Source of the DNA: an uncultured Gemmiger sp.
GTDB lineage: Bacteria; Bacillota; Clostridia; Oscillospirales; Ruminococcaceae
Assembly (NCBI GenBank): GCA_959018215.1
Contig: CAUEKL010000001.1
Coordinates: 1-57,295 of the forward strand
Reading direction: 5' to 3'
Length of the DNA: 57,295 bases
A program made the translations under genes and the position numbers. The first letter of the stretch is position 1. Each line of letters starts with the position of its first letter. The notes beneath the pieces were generated by a model. That model did no database searches and was not told the DNA's origin. It saw only the letters and a list, made by a program, of their open reading frames with translations. Of the stretch, positions 1-8,904 are shown one piece after another.

Positions 1-11
1 GGATTTGCATT

Positions 12-854
12 ATGAACGAAACACGTCCCAATGCCCTGCGCCTGCTGCTGCGCTTTGTGCAGGGAATGCTCATCGGGGTGGGGGCGGTACTGCCCGGCAT
101 CTCCGGCGGGGTGCTCTGCGTGGTCTTCGGCATCTACAAACCGGTGATGGAGCTGCTGGGCGACCCCCTGCACAAGTTCCGCACCCATGTGCCCAAACTG
201 CTGCCGGTCATCGCCGGGGCGGCGGTGGGATTCCTGGGGGTGGCCAAGATCCTGGCCTTCTTCCTGGAAAGCTACCCCGGCCCCTCGGTCTGCCTGTTCA
301 TCGGGCTCATCGTGGGCATGCTGCCCTCCCTCTTCCGGGAGGCGGGAGAGCAGGGCCGCCCCAAAGGCTGCGGCCTGGCCCTGGGCATCGCTTTTGCCCT
401 GATCCTGGGGCTGCTCATCGGGCTGAACCTCTTCTCGGTGGTCATCACCCCCAACTTCGGGTGGTATCTCTTCTGCGGGTTCTGCCTGGCGCTGAGCGTC
501 ATCGCCCCGGGCATGAGCTTCTCCACCCTGCTCATGCCCCTGGGCCTGTACACCCCCTTTGTGGACGGCCTGGGCAGCCTGAAATTCGGCATCCTGGTCC
601 CGGCGGGCATCGGGGCCATCATTACCATCATCTGCCTGGCCCGGGCGGTGGACGCCCTCTTCGACCGGTTCTACCCCTACGCCTTCCACGCCATCATCGG
701 GGTGGTGCTGGCGGCCACCCTCATGATCGTGCCGGTGGACAGCTTCACCGCCTCCCCCATGGCGGCGGTGGTGAACGTCCTCTGCCTGGTGGTGGGCGTG
801 GCGGCGGCCCTGGCCCTGGACAAATTCAACTCCCGGGTCCCCAAACAGGACTGA
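12..854 (+). CDS. DUF368 family membrane protein (candidate undecaprenyl-phosphate translocase)
   Basis: A 280-residue, very hydrophobic protein with about eight or more membrane segments. The N-terminal glycine-rich stretch (GAVLPGISGG, about residues 22-31) and a related internal copy (VIAPGMSFSTLL, about 163-174) are the paired re-entrant motifs of the DUF368 family. Members of this family (PopT) have been shown to recycle undecaprenyl phosphate across the cytoplasmic membrane, so a cell-envelope lipid-carrier role is likely; the exact substrate here is inferred. The ATG at 12 has only a weak upstream purine tract within the available sequence, and the promoter lies outside the window. The gene ends just before a bidirectional terminator shared with the convergent regulator gene. 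Confidence 0.88.
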   Translation: MNETRPNALRLLLRFVQGMLIGVGAVLPGISGGVLCVVFGIYKPVMELLGDPLHKFRTHVPKLLPVIAGAAVGFLGVAKILAFFLESYPGPSVCLFIGLIVGMLPSLFREAGEQGRPKGCGLALGIAFALILGLLIGLNLFSVVITPNFGWYLFCGFCLALSVIAPGMSFSTLLMPLGLYTPFVDGLGSLKFGILVPAGIGAIITIICLARAVDALFDRFYPYAFHAIIGVVLAATLMIVPVDSFTASPMAAVVNVLCLVVGVAAALALDKFNSRVPKQD

Positions 855-861
855 CTTTCCC

Positions 862-903
862 AAAAAAAAGCGGAGCACCCCTTTGGGGGCGCTCCGCTTT
901 TTG
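862..903. terminator. Bidirectional intrinsic terminator
   Basis: The stem AAGCGGAGC/GCTCCGCTT with an inner CCCC/GGGG part is flanked by an A-run on the left and a T-run on the right. It can end transcription of both the DUF368 gene and the convergent RpiR-type gene. Confidence 0.85.
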
Positions 904-923
904 TATGCGGCAAAACAGGGAAA

Positions 924-1772
924 TCACAGCAGCTTGGGGGCCAGGGCCTTGGAGGTGCGCTGCTTGGCCAGGGTGGTCAGCTCCAGGTTGTCCATGGTGA
1001 AGCGCAGCACCAGCACCTCCGCCACATACAGCATGGCGATCTTGGCGGCGATGCTGCCCCCTTCCAGGGGGCTTTCCTGGGCGCCGCACAGCAGCACCAC
1101 GTCCGCCAGGGTTACCCCGGGGGCGTCGGCGTAATGGGTCATCAGGATGATGCGGGCCCCGCAGCTCTTGGCCAGGCGCAGGGTCTCCAGCATATCCCGG
1201 GTGGCGCCGGAGTAGGACACGAACAGCACCACGTCCTCCGGCCCCATGAGGCTGGCGGTGAGGGCCTGCATGTGGCTGTCCCCGGCGGTGTGGAACTTGG
1301 TGGTCACGGTGGCGAACCGGGCCCAGATATCGTTGGCCAGCACCTGGCTGCCGCCCTGGCCGAAGCAGTAGACCTGCCGGGCCCGCTGCAGAAGGGTGGC
1401 GGCCCGGTCCACGGCGGCGGGGTCCAGGGCGTCCCGGGTGCCGTTGATGGCCGCGGTGCTCACGGCGGCGGCGTAGGCGCACAGGGAGGCAGTGTCGCTG
1501 CCCGGCTCCGGTTTGCCGGTGGCGGCGGGCTGGGCGGCGGCGTTGGCCTGGGCCAGGGCGATCTTCATCTCATTGTAGCCGTCAAAGCCCAGGGACCGGC
1601 AGAAGCGGAAGATGGTGGCCTCGGCCACGCCGCATTCTTTGGCCAGGGAGGAAATGGACAGATACTGTGCTTCCTCGGGGTGCTGGACCAGATAGTCGGC
1701 CACCAGACGGCCGGACTTGGTCAGGTCGTTGTGTTTGTCGCGCAGCAGCTGCCAGAAGCTCTGCTCTTTCAT
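924..1772 (-). CDS. RpiR/MurR-family transcriptional regulator (candidate sialic acid regulator)
   Basis: A 282-residue protein with an N-terminal RpiR-type helix-turn-helix (about residues 1-75; SSLAKECGVAEATIFRFCRSLG is the recognition region) and a C-terminal SIS sugar-phosphate binding domain (about 110-270; LFVSYSGATRDMLE is the SIS loop). RpiR regulators usually sense phosphosugars. The gene is divergent from the sialic acid operon across a 605-bp intergenic region carrying matched palindromes near both promoters, so it probably controls that operon and itself, like clostridial NanR. The regulon assignment is inference; the family call is secure. Its own promoter is TTGTCA-N17-TATACT on the minus strand. 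Confidence 0.9.
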   Translation of the reverse strand: MKEQSFWQLLRDKHNDLTKSGRLVADYLVQHPEEAQYLSISSLAKECGVAEATIFRFCRSLGFDGYNEMKIALAQANAAAQPAATGKPEPGSDTASLCAYAAAVSTAAINGTRDALDPAAVDRAATLLQRARQVYCFGQGGSQVLANDIWARFATVTTKFHTAGDSHMQALTASLMGPEDVVLFVSYSGATRDMLETLRLAKSCGARIILMTHYADAPGVTLADVVLLCGAQESPLEGGSIAAKIAMLYVAEVLVLRFTMDNLELTTLAKQRTSKALAPKLL

Positions 1773-1835
1773 GCTCGGAATCGTTCCTTTCCGCAGGGAA
1801 TCCTGCCTGTGGGGCCCGGGGGAGGCCCGATGTGT

Positions 1836-1848
1836 GAAAAATATTTTC
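1836..1848. promoter_or_regulatory. Candidate RpiR operator 1
   Basis: GAAAAATATTTTC is a near-perfect palindrome placed just downstream of the regulator's -10 box, at its probable transcription start. It matches operator 2 at 2294-2306 in length and symmetry, suggesting autoregulation. Confidence 0.55.
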
Positions 1849-1855
1849 TATATTT

Positions 1856-1884
1856 AGTATAAAAGAAAGTTTGCCGTTTGACAA
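1856..1884 (-). promoter_or_regulatory. Promoter of the RpiR-family gene
   Basis: On the minus strand TTGTCA (1884-1879), a 17-nt spacer and TATACT (1861-1856) form a near-consensus sigma-A promoter about 85 nt upstream of the start codon at 1772. Confidence 0.75.
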
Positions 1885-2283
1885 GTGCGGCATCCTGCTC
1901 AATATACAGGCGATACCTTGTATATTTTGCCGAAAACCGGGTGAAAAAATGAAAAGGTTCCCACTTTCCCCGGAACCGGGGCGGACCTTCGCACAGAAGG
2001 GGGAGTTGTGTGCAACAGAAAAACACCGCTCCGAAAAATCACGAAAAAACGGAAAACACCGGGCCGTGTGTTTCCTGCCCGCAGGGGGAAAAGAAAACTT
2101 AGAAAAAGAAAAAAACTTACATTTTGCAAAAGTCTGAAAAGGGGGCTTCCCAAAGCCCCTGGCGGAGCGGCAGGGTAGGGGAGTGGAAAAAAAATCACGG
2201 TATTTCCGGGAAAAGAGGGCGGTTTTCCACCGCCTTTGTGTAAAACGTTCAAAATTGATGCAAAAGATTGGTCAAAGAGCCCC
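1885..2283. other. Divergent intergenic region, no gene
   Basis: This AT-rich stretch between the regulator promoter and the sialic acid operon promoter has short open frames on both strands but no ribosome site paired with a plausible protein. Repeated A-rich and GGAAAA-type tracts are present. Beyond the promoters and palindromes listed separately nothing is recognised. Confidence 0.5.
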
Positions 2284-2312
2284 TAGACAAAATGAAAATA
2301 ATTTTCTAAAAT
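2284..2312 (+). promoter_or_regulatory. Promoter of the sialic acid operon with embedded operator 2
   Basis: TAGACA (2284-2289), a 17-nt spacer and TAAAAT (2307-2312) form a sigma-A promoter. The spacer contains GAAAATAATTTTC (2294-2306), a 13-bp palindrome of the same form as that at 1836-1848. A repressor bound there would sit between the -35 and -10 boxes. Confidence 0.65.
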
Positions 2313-2377
2313 GAAATCAACGAAAGGGCGATGGCCTCCACCGCCCGACAACGGAACGAACACCAAAGGAGAACACT

Positions 2378-3736
2378 ATGAAGAAGCAGCTTTCCATGTT
2401 GCTGGCGGCCGGTATGGCCGTGAGCCTGCTGGCCGGATGCGGCGGCACCCCCTCCAGCACCGCGTCCGACAGCCCCGCTACCGCCGATACCGGCACCTCC
2501 GCCGCTGCCGAAACCTCCGGCGACGCCACCGCCATCACCCTGTGGACCTACCCCATCGGCAGCTTCGGCGACGCCGCCACCGTGGACGGCCTCATCGCCA
2601 AGTTCAATGAATCCCATCCCGAGATCAGCGTCACCGTGGAGTACCTGGACTACACCAACGGCGACGACCAGGTCACCGCCGCCATCGAAGCCGGCACCAC
2701 CCCCGACATCATCATGGAAGGCCCCGAGCGCCTGGTCTCCAACTGGGGCGCCAAGGGCAAGATGCTGCCCCTGAACGACCTGTGGACCGATGAGGCTGTG
2801 GCCGACATCTCCGCCACCAGCGCCAACGTGGTCAGCGCCTGCCAGTGGACCGACGGCAACTACTATGAGTACCCCCTGTGCATGACCACCCACACCATGG
2901 CCATCAACAAGGAAATGTTCGAGGCTGCCGGCGCCCTGCAGTACATCAACGAGGACGGCACCTGGACCACCGAAAACTTTGAAAAGGCCCTGCAGGCTCT
3001 GAAGGATTCCGGCGTTTCCACCACCGCCATCGTCTACTGCGGCGGCCAGGGCGGCGACCAGGGCACCCGCGCTCTGGTGAATAACCTGTACAGCGGCCAG
3101 TTCACCAACGCCGACCACACCGCCTACACCGCCGACAGCGACGCCAACAAGAAGGCCCTGCAGCAGCTGGTGGACTGGGTGGATGAAGGCCTCATCACCT
3201 ACGACGCAGCCGCCCAGGCCAGCGACGAACTGCAGCTGTTCGCCAACGGCAACGTGGCCATGACCCTGTGCTGGAACGCTTCCAACCAGGCCAACTACGC
3301 CGAGTCCGTCACCTTCACCGCCATGCCGGTGGCCTTCCCCTCCGACGACGGCGTGCCCGAACTGTGCGGCGGCATCTGGGGCTTCGGCCTGTTTGACAAC
3401 GGCGACGACGCCAAGGCCGCCGCTGCCAAGGAGTTCATCAAGTTCCTGTGCGACGACGCCGAGCAGGGCCCCGAGAGCGTCCGTCTGACCGGTTTCTTCC
3501 CCGTCCGTTCCTCCTTCGGCGATGTGTACGCCGGCACCGAGGATGAAGCCCGCATGGCGCAGTTTGCCAGCTTCATGCAGTACCTGGGCGACTACTACAA
3601 CGTGGCTCCCGGCTGGGCCGAGCAGCGCACCGCCTGGTGGAACATGCTGCAGCAGATCTTCAGCGGCGTGAGCGTGGACGACGCCACCGCCACCTACCAG
3701 CAGAGCTGCGCCGACGCCATCAACGGCGCCGCCTGA
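2378..3736 (+). CDS. ABC transporter substrate-binding lipoprotein, probably for sialic acid
   Basis: A 452-residue family 1 extracellular solute-binding protein. The N-terminus is a type II signal peptide with lipobox LLAGC (Cys about 21), followed by a Ser/Thr/Ala-rich linker and then the mature sugar-binding fold starting near ITLWTYP. It would capture a saccharide outside the membrane and hand it to the two downstream permeases. Sialic acid or a sialoside is the inferred ligand because nanA, nanE and nanK homologues follow in the same direction. AAAGGAG upstream supports the ATG at 2378. No ATPase gene is in the cluster, so a shared MsmK-type ATPase is presumably used. Confidence 0.88.
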   Translation: MKKQLSMLLAAGMAVSLLAGCGGTPSSTASDSPATADTGTSAAAETSGDATAITLWTYPIGSFGDAATVDGLIAKFNESHPEISVTVEYLDYTNGDDQVTAAIEAGTTPDIIMEGPERLVSNWGAKGKMLPLNDLWTDEAVADISATSANVVSACQWTDGNYYEYPLCMTTHTMAINKEMFEAAGALQYINEDGTWTTENFEKALQALKDSGVSTTAIVYCGGQGGDQGTRALVNNLYSGQFTNADHTAYTADSDANKKALQQLVDWVDEGLITYDAAAQASDELQLFANGNVAMTLCWNASNQANYAESVTFTAMPVAFPSDDGVPELCGGIWGFGLFDNGDDAKAAAAKEFIKFLCDDAEQGPESVRLTGFFPVRSSFGDVYAGTEDEARMAQFASFMQYLGDYYNVAPGWAEQRTAWWNMLQQIFSGVSVDDATATYQQSCADAINGAA

Positions 3737-3815
3737 CAACAACTGATACGCAAGGCGGCATGACCTGCCGCCGGGGACACTTCCCGTCCGGTGCCTGACA
3801 GCCGGCGGGACCGCC

Positions 3816-3863
3816 GCCCCCGCTCCATCGGGTCAAACAGGTGGAGCGGGGGCTTTGTTTGTA
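3816..3863 (+). terminator. Intercistronic stem-loop after the binding-protein gene
   Basis: GCCCCCGCTCC (3816-3826) pairs with GGAGCGGGGGC (3843-3853) and is followed by a T-rich run. Its place between the binding protein and the permeases fits partial termination or mRNA protection that raises binding-protein levels. Confidence 0.65.
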
Positions 3864-3914
3864 TCCGGCTCATTCCCCCAACACGGGACCCATCTAGTAA
3901 AGGAGGGCCTTCTC

Positions 3915-4862
3915 ATGGCTTCCAAAACCAAGGCAGCCGCCGCCGGCGGCGAGACCCTGACCTACAACCAGGGCACCTTCCGCAATTCCGCTCTGGTGCG
4001 GCAGCAGACCCTGGCGGCCTACCTGTTCCTGCTGCCGGCACTCATCTTCTTTGTCCTGTTCGTGGTGGTGCCCATGGTCATGTGCCTGGTCACCAGCTTC
4101 CTGGACTACCGCATGGGCAAGCCACTGACCTTTGTGGGCTTCGCCCAGTACATCAAGATGTTCCAGGACCCGGTCTTCCTCAAGGCCCTGCAGAACACCT
4201 TCATCCTGGTCATTGTGGCCGTGCCCGCCGTCACCGCCTTCTCTCTGTGGGTGGGCTCGGTGGTGTACAAGATGTCCTCCTTCAAGCGCAGCTTCTACCG
4301 GTGTGTCTTCTACCTGCCGGTGGTCACCGGCACCGTGGCTGTGGCCGTGGTGTGGAAGTGGATGTTCAACAAGTACACCGGCCTGATCAACTACGTCCTC
4401 AATGCCGTGGGCCTCATTGACGAAAACATCAGCTGGCTGGGCGACGCCCGGTTCGCCCTGGGGTGCATCACCCTGATTTTGTTCACCACCTCCATCGGCC
4501 AGCCCATCGTTTTGTACATCGCGGCGCTGGGCAACGTGGACCCCTCCCTGATCGACGCGGCGGAGGTGGACGGCGCGTCCAACCTGCAGGTGTTCTGGCA
4601 CATCAAGTGGCCCCAGATCATGCCCACCACCCTGTACATCCTGGTCATCACCACCATCAACACCTTCCAGTGCTACGCCCTGATCCAGCTGTTGACTTCC
4701 GGCGGTCCCAACCACGCCACCGATACCATCATGTACTACATCTACTACCAGGCCTTCAAACTGAATGACTACGGCTACGGCAACGCCATGGGCGTGGTGC
4801 TGGCCATCATCATCGCCATCCTCAGCGCCATTCAGTTCAAGTTCGCCGGTTCGTCTGACTAA
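3915..4862 (+). CDS. Sugar ABC transporter permease (MsmF/UgpA type)
   Basis: A 315-residue integral membrane protein with about six transmembrane helices and the CUT1 permease EAA loop (EVDGASNLQVFWHIKWPQI, about residues 214-232) that contacts the ATPase. The start at ATG 3915 is chosen because AAAGGAGG lies at 3898-3906; an in-frame upstream start at 3855 lacks such a site and would put a non-membrane extension before the usual N-terminus. It forms the channel with the next gene, which starts 14 nt after its stop. Confidence 0.9.
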   Translation: MASKTKAAAAGGETLTYNQGTFRNSALVRQQTLAAYLFLLPALIFFVLFVVVPMVMCLVTSFLDYRMGKPLTFVGFAQYIKMFQDPVFLKALQNTFILVIVAVPAVTAFSLWVGSVVYKMSSFKRSFYRCVFYLPVVTGTVAVAVVWKWMFNKYTGLINYVLNAVGLIDENISWLGDARFALGCITLILFTTSIGQPIVLYIAALGNVDPSLIDAAEVDGASNLQVFWHIKWPQIMPTTLYILVITTINTFQCYALIQLLTSGGPNHATDTIMYYIYYQAFKLNDYGYGNAMGVVLAIIIAILSAIQFKFAGSSD

Positions 4863-4876
4863 AGGAGGGTCACACT

Positions 4877-5716
4877 ATGGAATCCAGCGTCAAAAGCAAA
4901 GCCCTGACCCCCGGCAAGGTCCTGACCAACATTGTTCTGGTACTGCTGGCCATCTTCTTCATCTTCCCGCTGTACTGGATCGTCACCGGCTCCTTCAAGG
5001 ACCGCATCGCCGTCAACGCCAGCCCGCCGGTCTGGTTCCCCACCGAACCCACCCTGGACAACTACATCCGCCTGCTGGAAAACCCCGCCCTGCGCTGGCT
5101 GGGCAACACCGTCTTCATGGCGGTGGTGGCCATGGCCCTGACCTGCATCACCGCCGCCATGGCGGGCTATGTGCTGGCCAAAAAGCGCTTTCCCGGCCGC
5201 AAACTCATCTTCAGCATCATGATCTGCGCCATGGCCCTGCCCAAGCAGGTCATCCTGATCCCCCTGCTCAAGGAGATGAGCTTCCTCCACCTGCACGACA
5301 GCCTGTGGGCCGTCATCTTCCCCACCGTGGGCTGGCCCTTCGGCATCTTCCTCATGAAGCAGTTCAGCGAGACCATCCCCGGTGAGATGATCGAGGCCGC
5401 CCGCATCGACGGCGCCGGCGAGGTGCGCACCTTCACCGACGTGGTGCTGCCCATGGTCACCCCGGGCATCGGCGCCTTGGCCATCTTCACCTTCATCAAC
5501 AGCTGGAACGACTACTTCCTCCAGCTCATCATGCTGAACTCCAGCGAAAACCTGACCATCTCCCTGGGCATCGCCAAGATCCAGGCGGAAATGTCCAACG
5601 ACTTCGGCCTCATCATGGCGGGCGCCGCGCTGGCTGCCATCCCCATCATCGCCGTGTTCCTGGCCTTCCAGAAGTACTTCACCCAGGGCATTGCCATGGG
5701 TGCCGTCAAGGGCTGA
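4877..5716 (+). CDS. Sugar ABC transporter permease (MsmG/UgpE type)
   Basis: A 279-residue second CUT1 permease subunit with six predicted membrane helices and the EAA loop EAARIDGAGEVRTFTDVVLP (about residues 174-193). AAAGGAGG precedes the ATG at 4877. It should pair with the upstream permease. It is followed 25 nt downstream by the sialate lyase gene, tying transport to catabolism in one operon. Confidence 0.9.
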   Translation: MESSVKSKALTPGKVLTNIVLVLLAIFFIFPLYWIVTGSFKDRIAVNASPPVWFPTEPTLDNYIRLLENPALRWLGNTVFMAVVAMALTCITAAMAGYVLAKKRFPGRKLIFSIMICAMALPKQVILIPLLKEMSFLHLHDSLWAVIFPTVGWPFGIFLMKQFSETIPGEMIEAARIDGAGEVRTFTDVVLPMVTPGIGALAIFTFINSWNDYFLQLIMLNSSENLTISLGIAKIQAEMSNDFGLIMAGAALAAIPIIAVFLAFQKYFTQGIAMGAVKG

Positions 5717-5741
5717 TACTGTATAAGGAGTGTTTGCAATC

Positions 5742-6671
5742 ATGAAAGACATTACCAAATACCGCGGCGTTATTCCGGCTTTCTATGCCTGCTACGCACC
5801 GGACGGCTCCATCTCCACCGACGGGGTGCGGGCCCTGACCCGCCACCTCATGGCCAAGGGCGTGAAGGGCGTGTATGTGGGCGGCTCTTCCGGCGAGTGC
5901 ATCTACCAGCATGTGGATGAGCGCAAAGCCGTGCTGGAAGCGGTCATGGAGGAGGCGGCGGGCAAGATCACCGTCATCGCCCATGTGGCCTGCAACAACA
6001 CCGCCGACTCCGCCGAGCTGGCCGCCCATGCGGAAAAATGCGGCGTGGACGCCATTGCCGCCATCCCGCCCATCTACTTCCACCTGCCGCCCTACGCCAT
6101 CGCCTCCTACTGGAACACCATGAGCGCCGCGGCCCCCAACACCGAATTCGTCATCTACAACATCCCCCAGCTGGCGGGCACCGCCCTGACCATGCCCCTG
6201 CTGGAAGAGATGCTCAGGAACCCCAACGTCATCGCGGTGAAGAACTCCTCCATGCCCACCCAGGACATCCAGATGTTCAAGGATGCGGGCATCGCCGCCC
6301 GGGGCGCCGACGGGTTTGCCGTCTTCAACGGCCCCGACGAGCAGTTTGTCTCGGGACTGGCCATGGGCGCCGACGGCGGCATCGGCGGCACCTACGCCGT
6401 CATGCCCGAACTGTTCCTGAAAATGTACGAGCTGGTCAAGGCCGGGGATATCCCTGCCGCCCGCACCATCCAGTACCAGGCCGACCGCATCATCTACAAG
6501 ATGTGCGAAGCCAAGGGCAACCTGTACGCCGTGCAGAAGGAGATCCTGCGCCGTCAGTACGGGCTGGAACTGGGCGGCGTGCGTGCCCCCCTGCCCAACC
6601 TGATGCCCGGGGATGAGGCCGTGGTGGCCGAAGCCCAGAAGATGATCGAGGCCGCCGTCCAGGCCCTGTAA
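5742..6671 (+). CDS. nanA: N-acetylneuraminate lyase
   Basis: A 309-residue class I aldolase of the DapA/NanA family that would split N-acetylneuraminate to pyruvate and N-acetylmannosamine. The family signature GGSSGE is at residues 47-52, the catalytic Tyr at about 139 (YNIP) and the Schiff-base Lys at about 167 (VKNSS). DapA homologues look similar, but the position before nanE and nanK homologues makes the lyase assignment strong. ATG 5742 has AAGGAG 11 nt upstream; the in-frame GTG at 5730 lies inside that ribosome site and was rejected as the start. Confidence 0.92.
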   Translation: MKDITKYRGVIPAFYACYAPDGSISTDGVRALTRHLMAKGVKGVYVGGSSGECIYQHVDERKAVLEAVMEEAAGKITVIAHVACNNTADSAELAAHAEKCGVDAIAAIPPIYFHLPPYAIASYWNTMSAAAPNTEFVIYNIPQLAGTALTMPLLEEMLRNPNVIAVKNSSMPTQDIQMFKDAGIAARGADGFAVFNGPDEQFVSGLAMGADGGIGGTYAVMPELFLKMYELVKAGDIPAARTIQYQADRIIYKMCEAKGNLYAVQKEILRRQYGLELGGVRAPLPNLMPGDEAVVAEAQKMIEAAVQAL

Positions 6672-6707
6672 GGCCCCGGCGGACCCTTTCCGGAAAGGAG
6701 CTGCGCC

Positions 6708-7166
6708 ATGATCACCGATACTCTTGCCCATCTGGCCCGGTACCGCGGGCTGCACAAAAACCTGGACACCGCCATCGACTGGCTGGAAACCCACGATGTG
6801 ACCGCCCTGCCCCTGGGCCGGACGGTCATTGACGGGGAGGCGGTGTTCGTCAACGTGATGGACGCCGAACTGCGGGACGCCGAGGGCGCCGCCTTTGAGT
6901 ATCACCGCCGCTACGCCGATCTGCAGATCGACCTGACCGGGGCCGAGCGGTGGGACTGGGCCGCCGAAGGCACCTATCTGGTGCCCAACGCCCCCTACGA
7001 CCCGGACAGCGACGCGGGCCTGGGCACTGCCAAAGAACAGGCTTCCGGCACCCTGGGCGCAGGGCGGTTTGCCCTCTTCCTGCCCGGGGAACCCCACAAG
7101 CCCAGCTGCCACTGCGGGGTGTGCACCCACCTGCGCAAGGCAGTGGTGAAGATCGAGATGGGCTGA
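6708..7166 (+). CDS. YhcH/YjgK/YiaL (NanQ-like) family protein
   Basis: A 152-residue cupin-like DUF386 protein. The E. coli relative YhcH/NanQ sits in the nanATEK operon and has been linked to anomerisation of N-acetylneuraminate so the lyase receives the open or alpha form. Conserved family parts include GEAVFVNV near residue 44, the ADLQIDLTG segment near 71 and the C-terminal metal-site region PHKPSCH near 129. AAAGGAG lies upstream of ATG 6708. Placement between nanA and nanE homologues supports the same function, but no biochemistry can be read from the sequence. Confidence 0.85.
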   Translation: MITDTLAHLARYRGLHKNLDTAIDWLETHDVTALPLGRTVIDGEAVFVNVMDAELRDAEGAAFEYHRRYADLQIDLTGAERWDWAAEGTYLVPNAPYDPDSDAGLGTAKEQASGTLGAGRFALFLPGEPHKPSCHCGVCTHLRKAVVKIEMG

Positions 7167-7175
7167 AAGGACGCT

Positions 7176-7880
7176 ATGATGGAGAAAGAAAAACTGCTGA
7201 AACAAATTGAACACGGGCTCATCGTCTCCTGCCAGGCGCTGGAGAACGAGCCCCTGTACACCCCCGAGGGGGGCATCATGCCCCTGATGGCCAAAGCCGC
7301 CGCCATGAGCGGGGCGGTGGGCATCCGGGCCAACACGGTGCGGGACATCACCCAGATCAAGGCGGCGGTGGACCTGCCGGTCATCGGCATCATCAAGAAG
7401 GACTACCCCGGCACCCCCATGTACATCACCGTCACCATGGACGAGGTGGATGCCCTGGTGGGCTGCGGGGTGGACATCCTGGCCGTGCAGGGCACCAGCG
7501 CCCTGCGCCCCGACGGGTCCACGGCGGCCCAGTTCATCCAGGCCGTCAAGGCCAAGTACCCCGACCAGCCCCTGATGGCGGACATTGCCACCTTTGAGGA
7601 GGCCATGGCCTGCGCGGAAGCGGGCGCCGACTTTGTGGGCACCACCATGCGGGGCTACACCCCCGAGACCACCGGCATCAACGACATCGACTTCGACTTT
7701 GTGGCCAAACTGGCCAAAGAATGCCCGGCCAGGGTCATTGCCGAAGGGCACATCCACTATCCGGAACAGGCCCGCAAGGCGCTGGAAGCCGGGGCCTTCG
7801 CCCTGGTGGTGGGCGGTGCCATCACCCGCCCGGCGGAGATCACCGCCCGGTTCACCGCGGCCATCCGCGACCTGGGCTGA
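7176..7880 (+). CDS. nanE: N-acylglucosamine-6-phosphate 2-epimerase
   Basis: A 234-residue TIM-barrel enzyme that converts ManNAc-6-phosphate to GlcNAc-6-phosphate. The NanE pattern is clear: GLIVSCQALENEPL near the N-terminus, IIKKDY with the proposed catalytic Lys near residue 74, and VVGGAITRP at the C-terminal phosphate-binding loop. GAAAGGA precedes the ATG at 7176; the adjacent ATG at 7179 is equally possible. Only 9 nt separate it from the preceding gene and 12 nt from nanK, so translation is probably coupled. Confidence 0.94.
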   Translation: MMEKEKLLKQIEHGLIVSCQALENEPLYTPEGGIMPLMAKAAAMSGAVGIRANTVRDITQIKAAVDLPVIGIIKKDYPGTPMYITVTMDEVDALVGCGVDILAVQGTSALRPDGSTAAQFIQAVKAKYPDQPLMADIATFEEAMACAEAGADFVGTTMRGYTPETTGINDIDFDFVAKLAKECPARVIAEGHIHYPEQARKALEAGAFALVVGGAITRPAEITARFTAAIRDLG

Positions 7881-7892
7881 GAGGAGGACCGG

Positions 7893-8819
7893 ATGGAGAA
7901 AGTCTATCTGGGCATCGACATCGGAGGCACGGCGGTGAAGCTGGGCCTGGTGGACGGCACCGGCCGGGTGCTGGCCCGGGCCGAGGAGAGCGTGAGCTTT
8001 GACGGCTACAAGACCCCCATTCTGGACACGGTCACCGGGGCGGCCGCCCGCTTTCTGGCGGGGCAGAGCATCACCCCGGCGGGGGTGGGCGTTTCGGCCA
8101 CCGGACAGATCGACAGCAAAGAGGGCGTGGTGGCCGGCACCTGCGGCAGCCTGCCCGGCTGGGACGGCGCCCCCCTTCGCGCCACCCTGGAGCGGGCCCT
8201 GAGCCTGCCGGTGACGGTGGCCAACGACGCCAACTGTATGGTATTGGGCGAAGTCTGGGCCGGGGCGGCCAAGGGCTGCACCGACGTCATCGGCATCACC
8301 ATCGGCACCGGCGTGGGCGGCGGCATCCTGACCGGAGGCCGCCTGCTGGACGGCGCCCGGGGCCTGGGCGGGGAGATCGGCCACTACCGCACCCATGTGC
8401 GGGACGGCGTGCCCTGCACCTGCGGGGCCGTGGGCTGCTGGGAGCGGTACGCTTCCACCACCGCCCTGGTGCGCACCGCCCGGGAAGAAAATCCCGCCTG
8501 GGACAGCGGCCGGGCCATCTTTGCCGCCGCTGAGGCGGGGGACAGGGAAGTGCTGGCTTTGCTGGATGCCTGGATCGAGGAGATCGCCCAGGGCCTGGCG
8601 GGACTGGTGCACATCTTCAACCCCCAGCGGATCCTGGTGGGGGGCGGCGTGTCCGCCCAGACCGACCTGCTTATCCGCCCCCTGGCCGACCGGGTGGCGG
8701 CATCGGTGATGCCGGCCTTCCGGGAAGGGCTTACCCTGCGGGCCGCCGAGCTGCGCAACGACGCGGGCCTGGTGGGCGCGGTGTATTATCTGCGGCAGCA
8801 GAAACCCGAACTGGTGTAA
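7893..8819 (+). CDS. nanK: ROK-family N-acetylmannosamine kinase
   Basis: A 308-residue sugar kinase with the ATP-binding motif DIGGT (about residues 9-13) and the ROK zinc site formed by His164, Cys175, Cys177 and Cys182 (GHY, CTCGAVGC). It would phosphorylate ManNAc made by the lyase, giving the NanE substrate. ROK kinases vary in sugar specificity, so ManNAc rather than glucose rests on operon context. GAGGAGG precedes ATG 7893. This is the last gene of the sialic acid operon. Confidence 0.9.
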   Translation: MEKVYLGIDIGGTAVKLGLVDGTGRVLARAEESVSFDGYKTPILDTVTGAAARFLAGQSITPAGVGVSATGQIDSKEGVVAGTCGSLPGWDGAPLRATLERALSLPVTVANDANCMVLGEVWAGAAKGCTDVIGITIGTGVGGGILTGGRLLDGARGLGGEIGHYRTHVRDGVPCTCGAVGCWERYASTTALVRTAREENPAWDSGRAIFAAAEAGDREVLALLDAWIEEIAQGLAGLVHIFNPQRILVGGGVSAQTDLLIRPLADRVAASVMPAFREGLTLRAAELRNDAGLVGAVYYLRQQKPELV

Positions 8820-8862
8820 AAGCGGCGGCCTTCCCATCCTGCGCGGGAAGGCCGCCGGATAC

Positions 8863-8898
8863 AAAAAGGCTCCCCTTGTAAAAGGGGAGCCTTTTTTT
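8863..8898. terminator. Bidirectional terminator between nanK and the HAD gene
   Basis: AAAAAGGCTCCCCTT pairs with AAGGGGAGCCTTTTT around a short loop, giving U-runs on both strands. A second GC hairpin (8822-8856, GGCGGCCTTCCC/GGGAAGGCCGCC) lies just before it on the nanK side. Confidence 0.9.
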
Positions 8899-8904
8899 GT
8901 GGGG

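Noticed and set aside
2306..3742. A 478-codon minus-strand frame opposite the first binding-protein gene
   Set aside because: Shadow of a high-GC gene; Gly/Val/His-rich product without domains.
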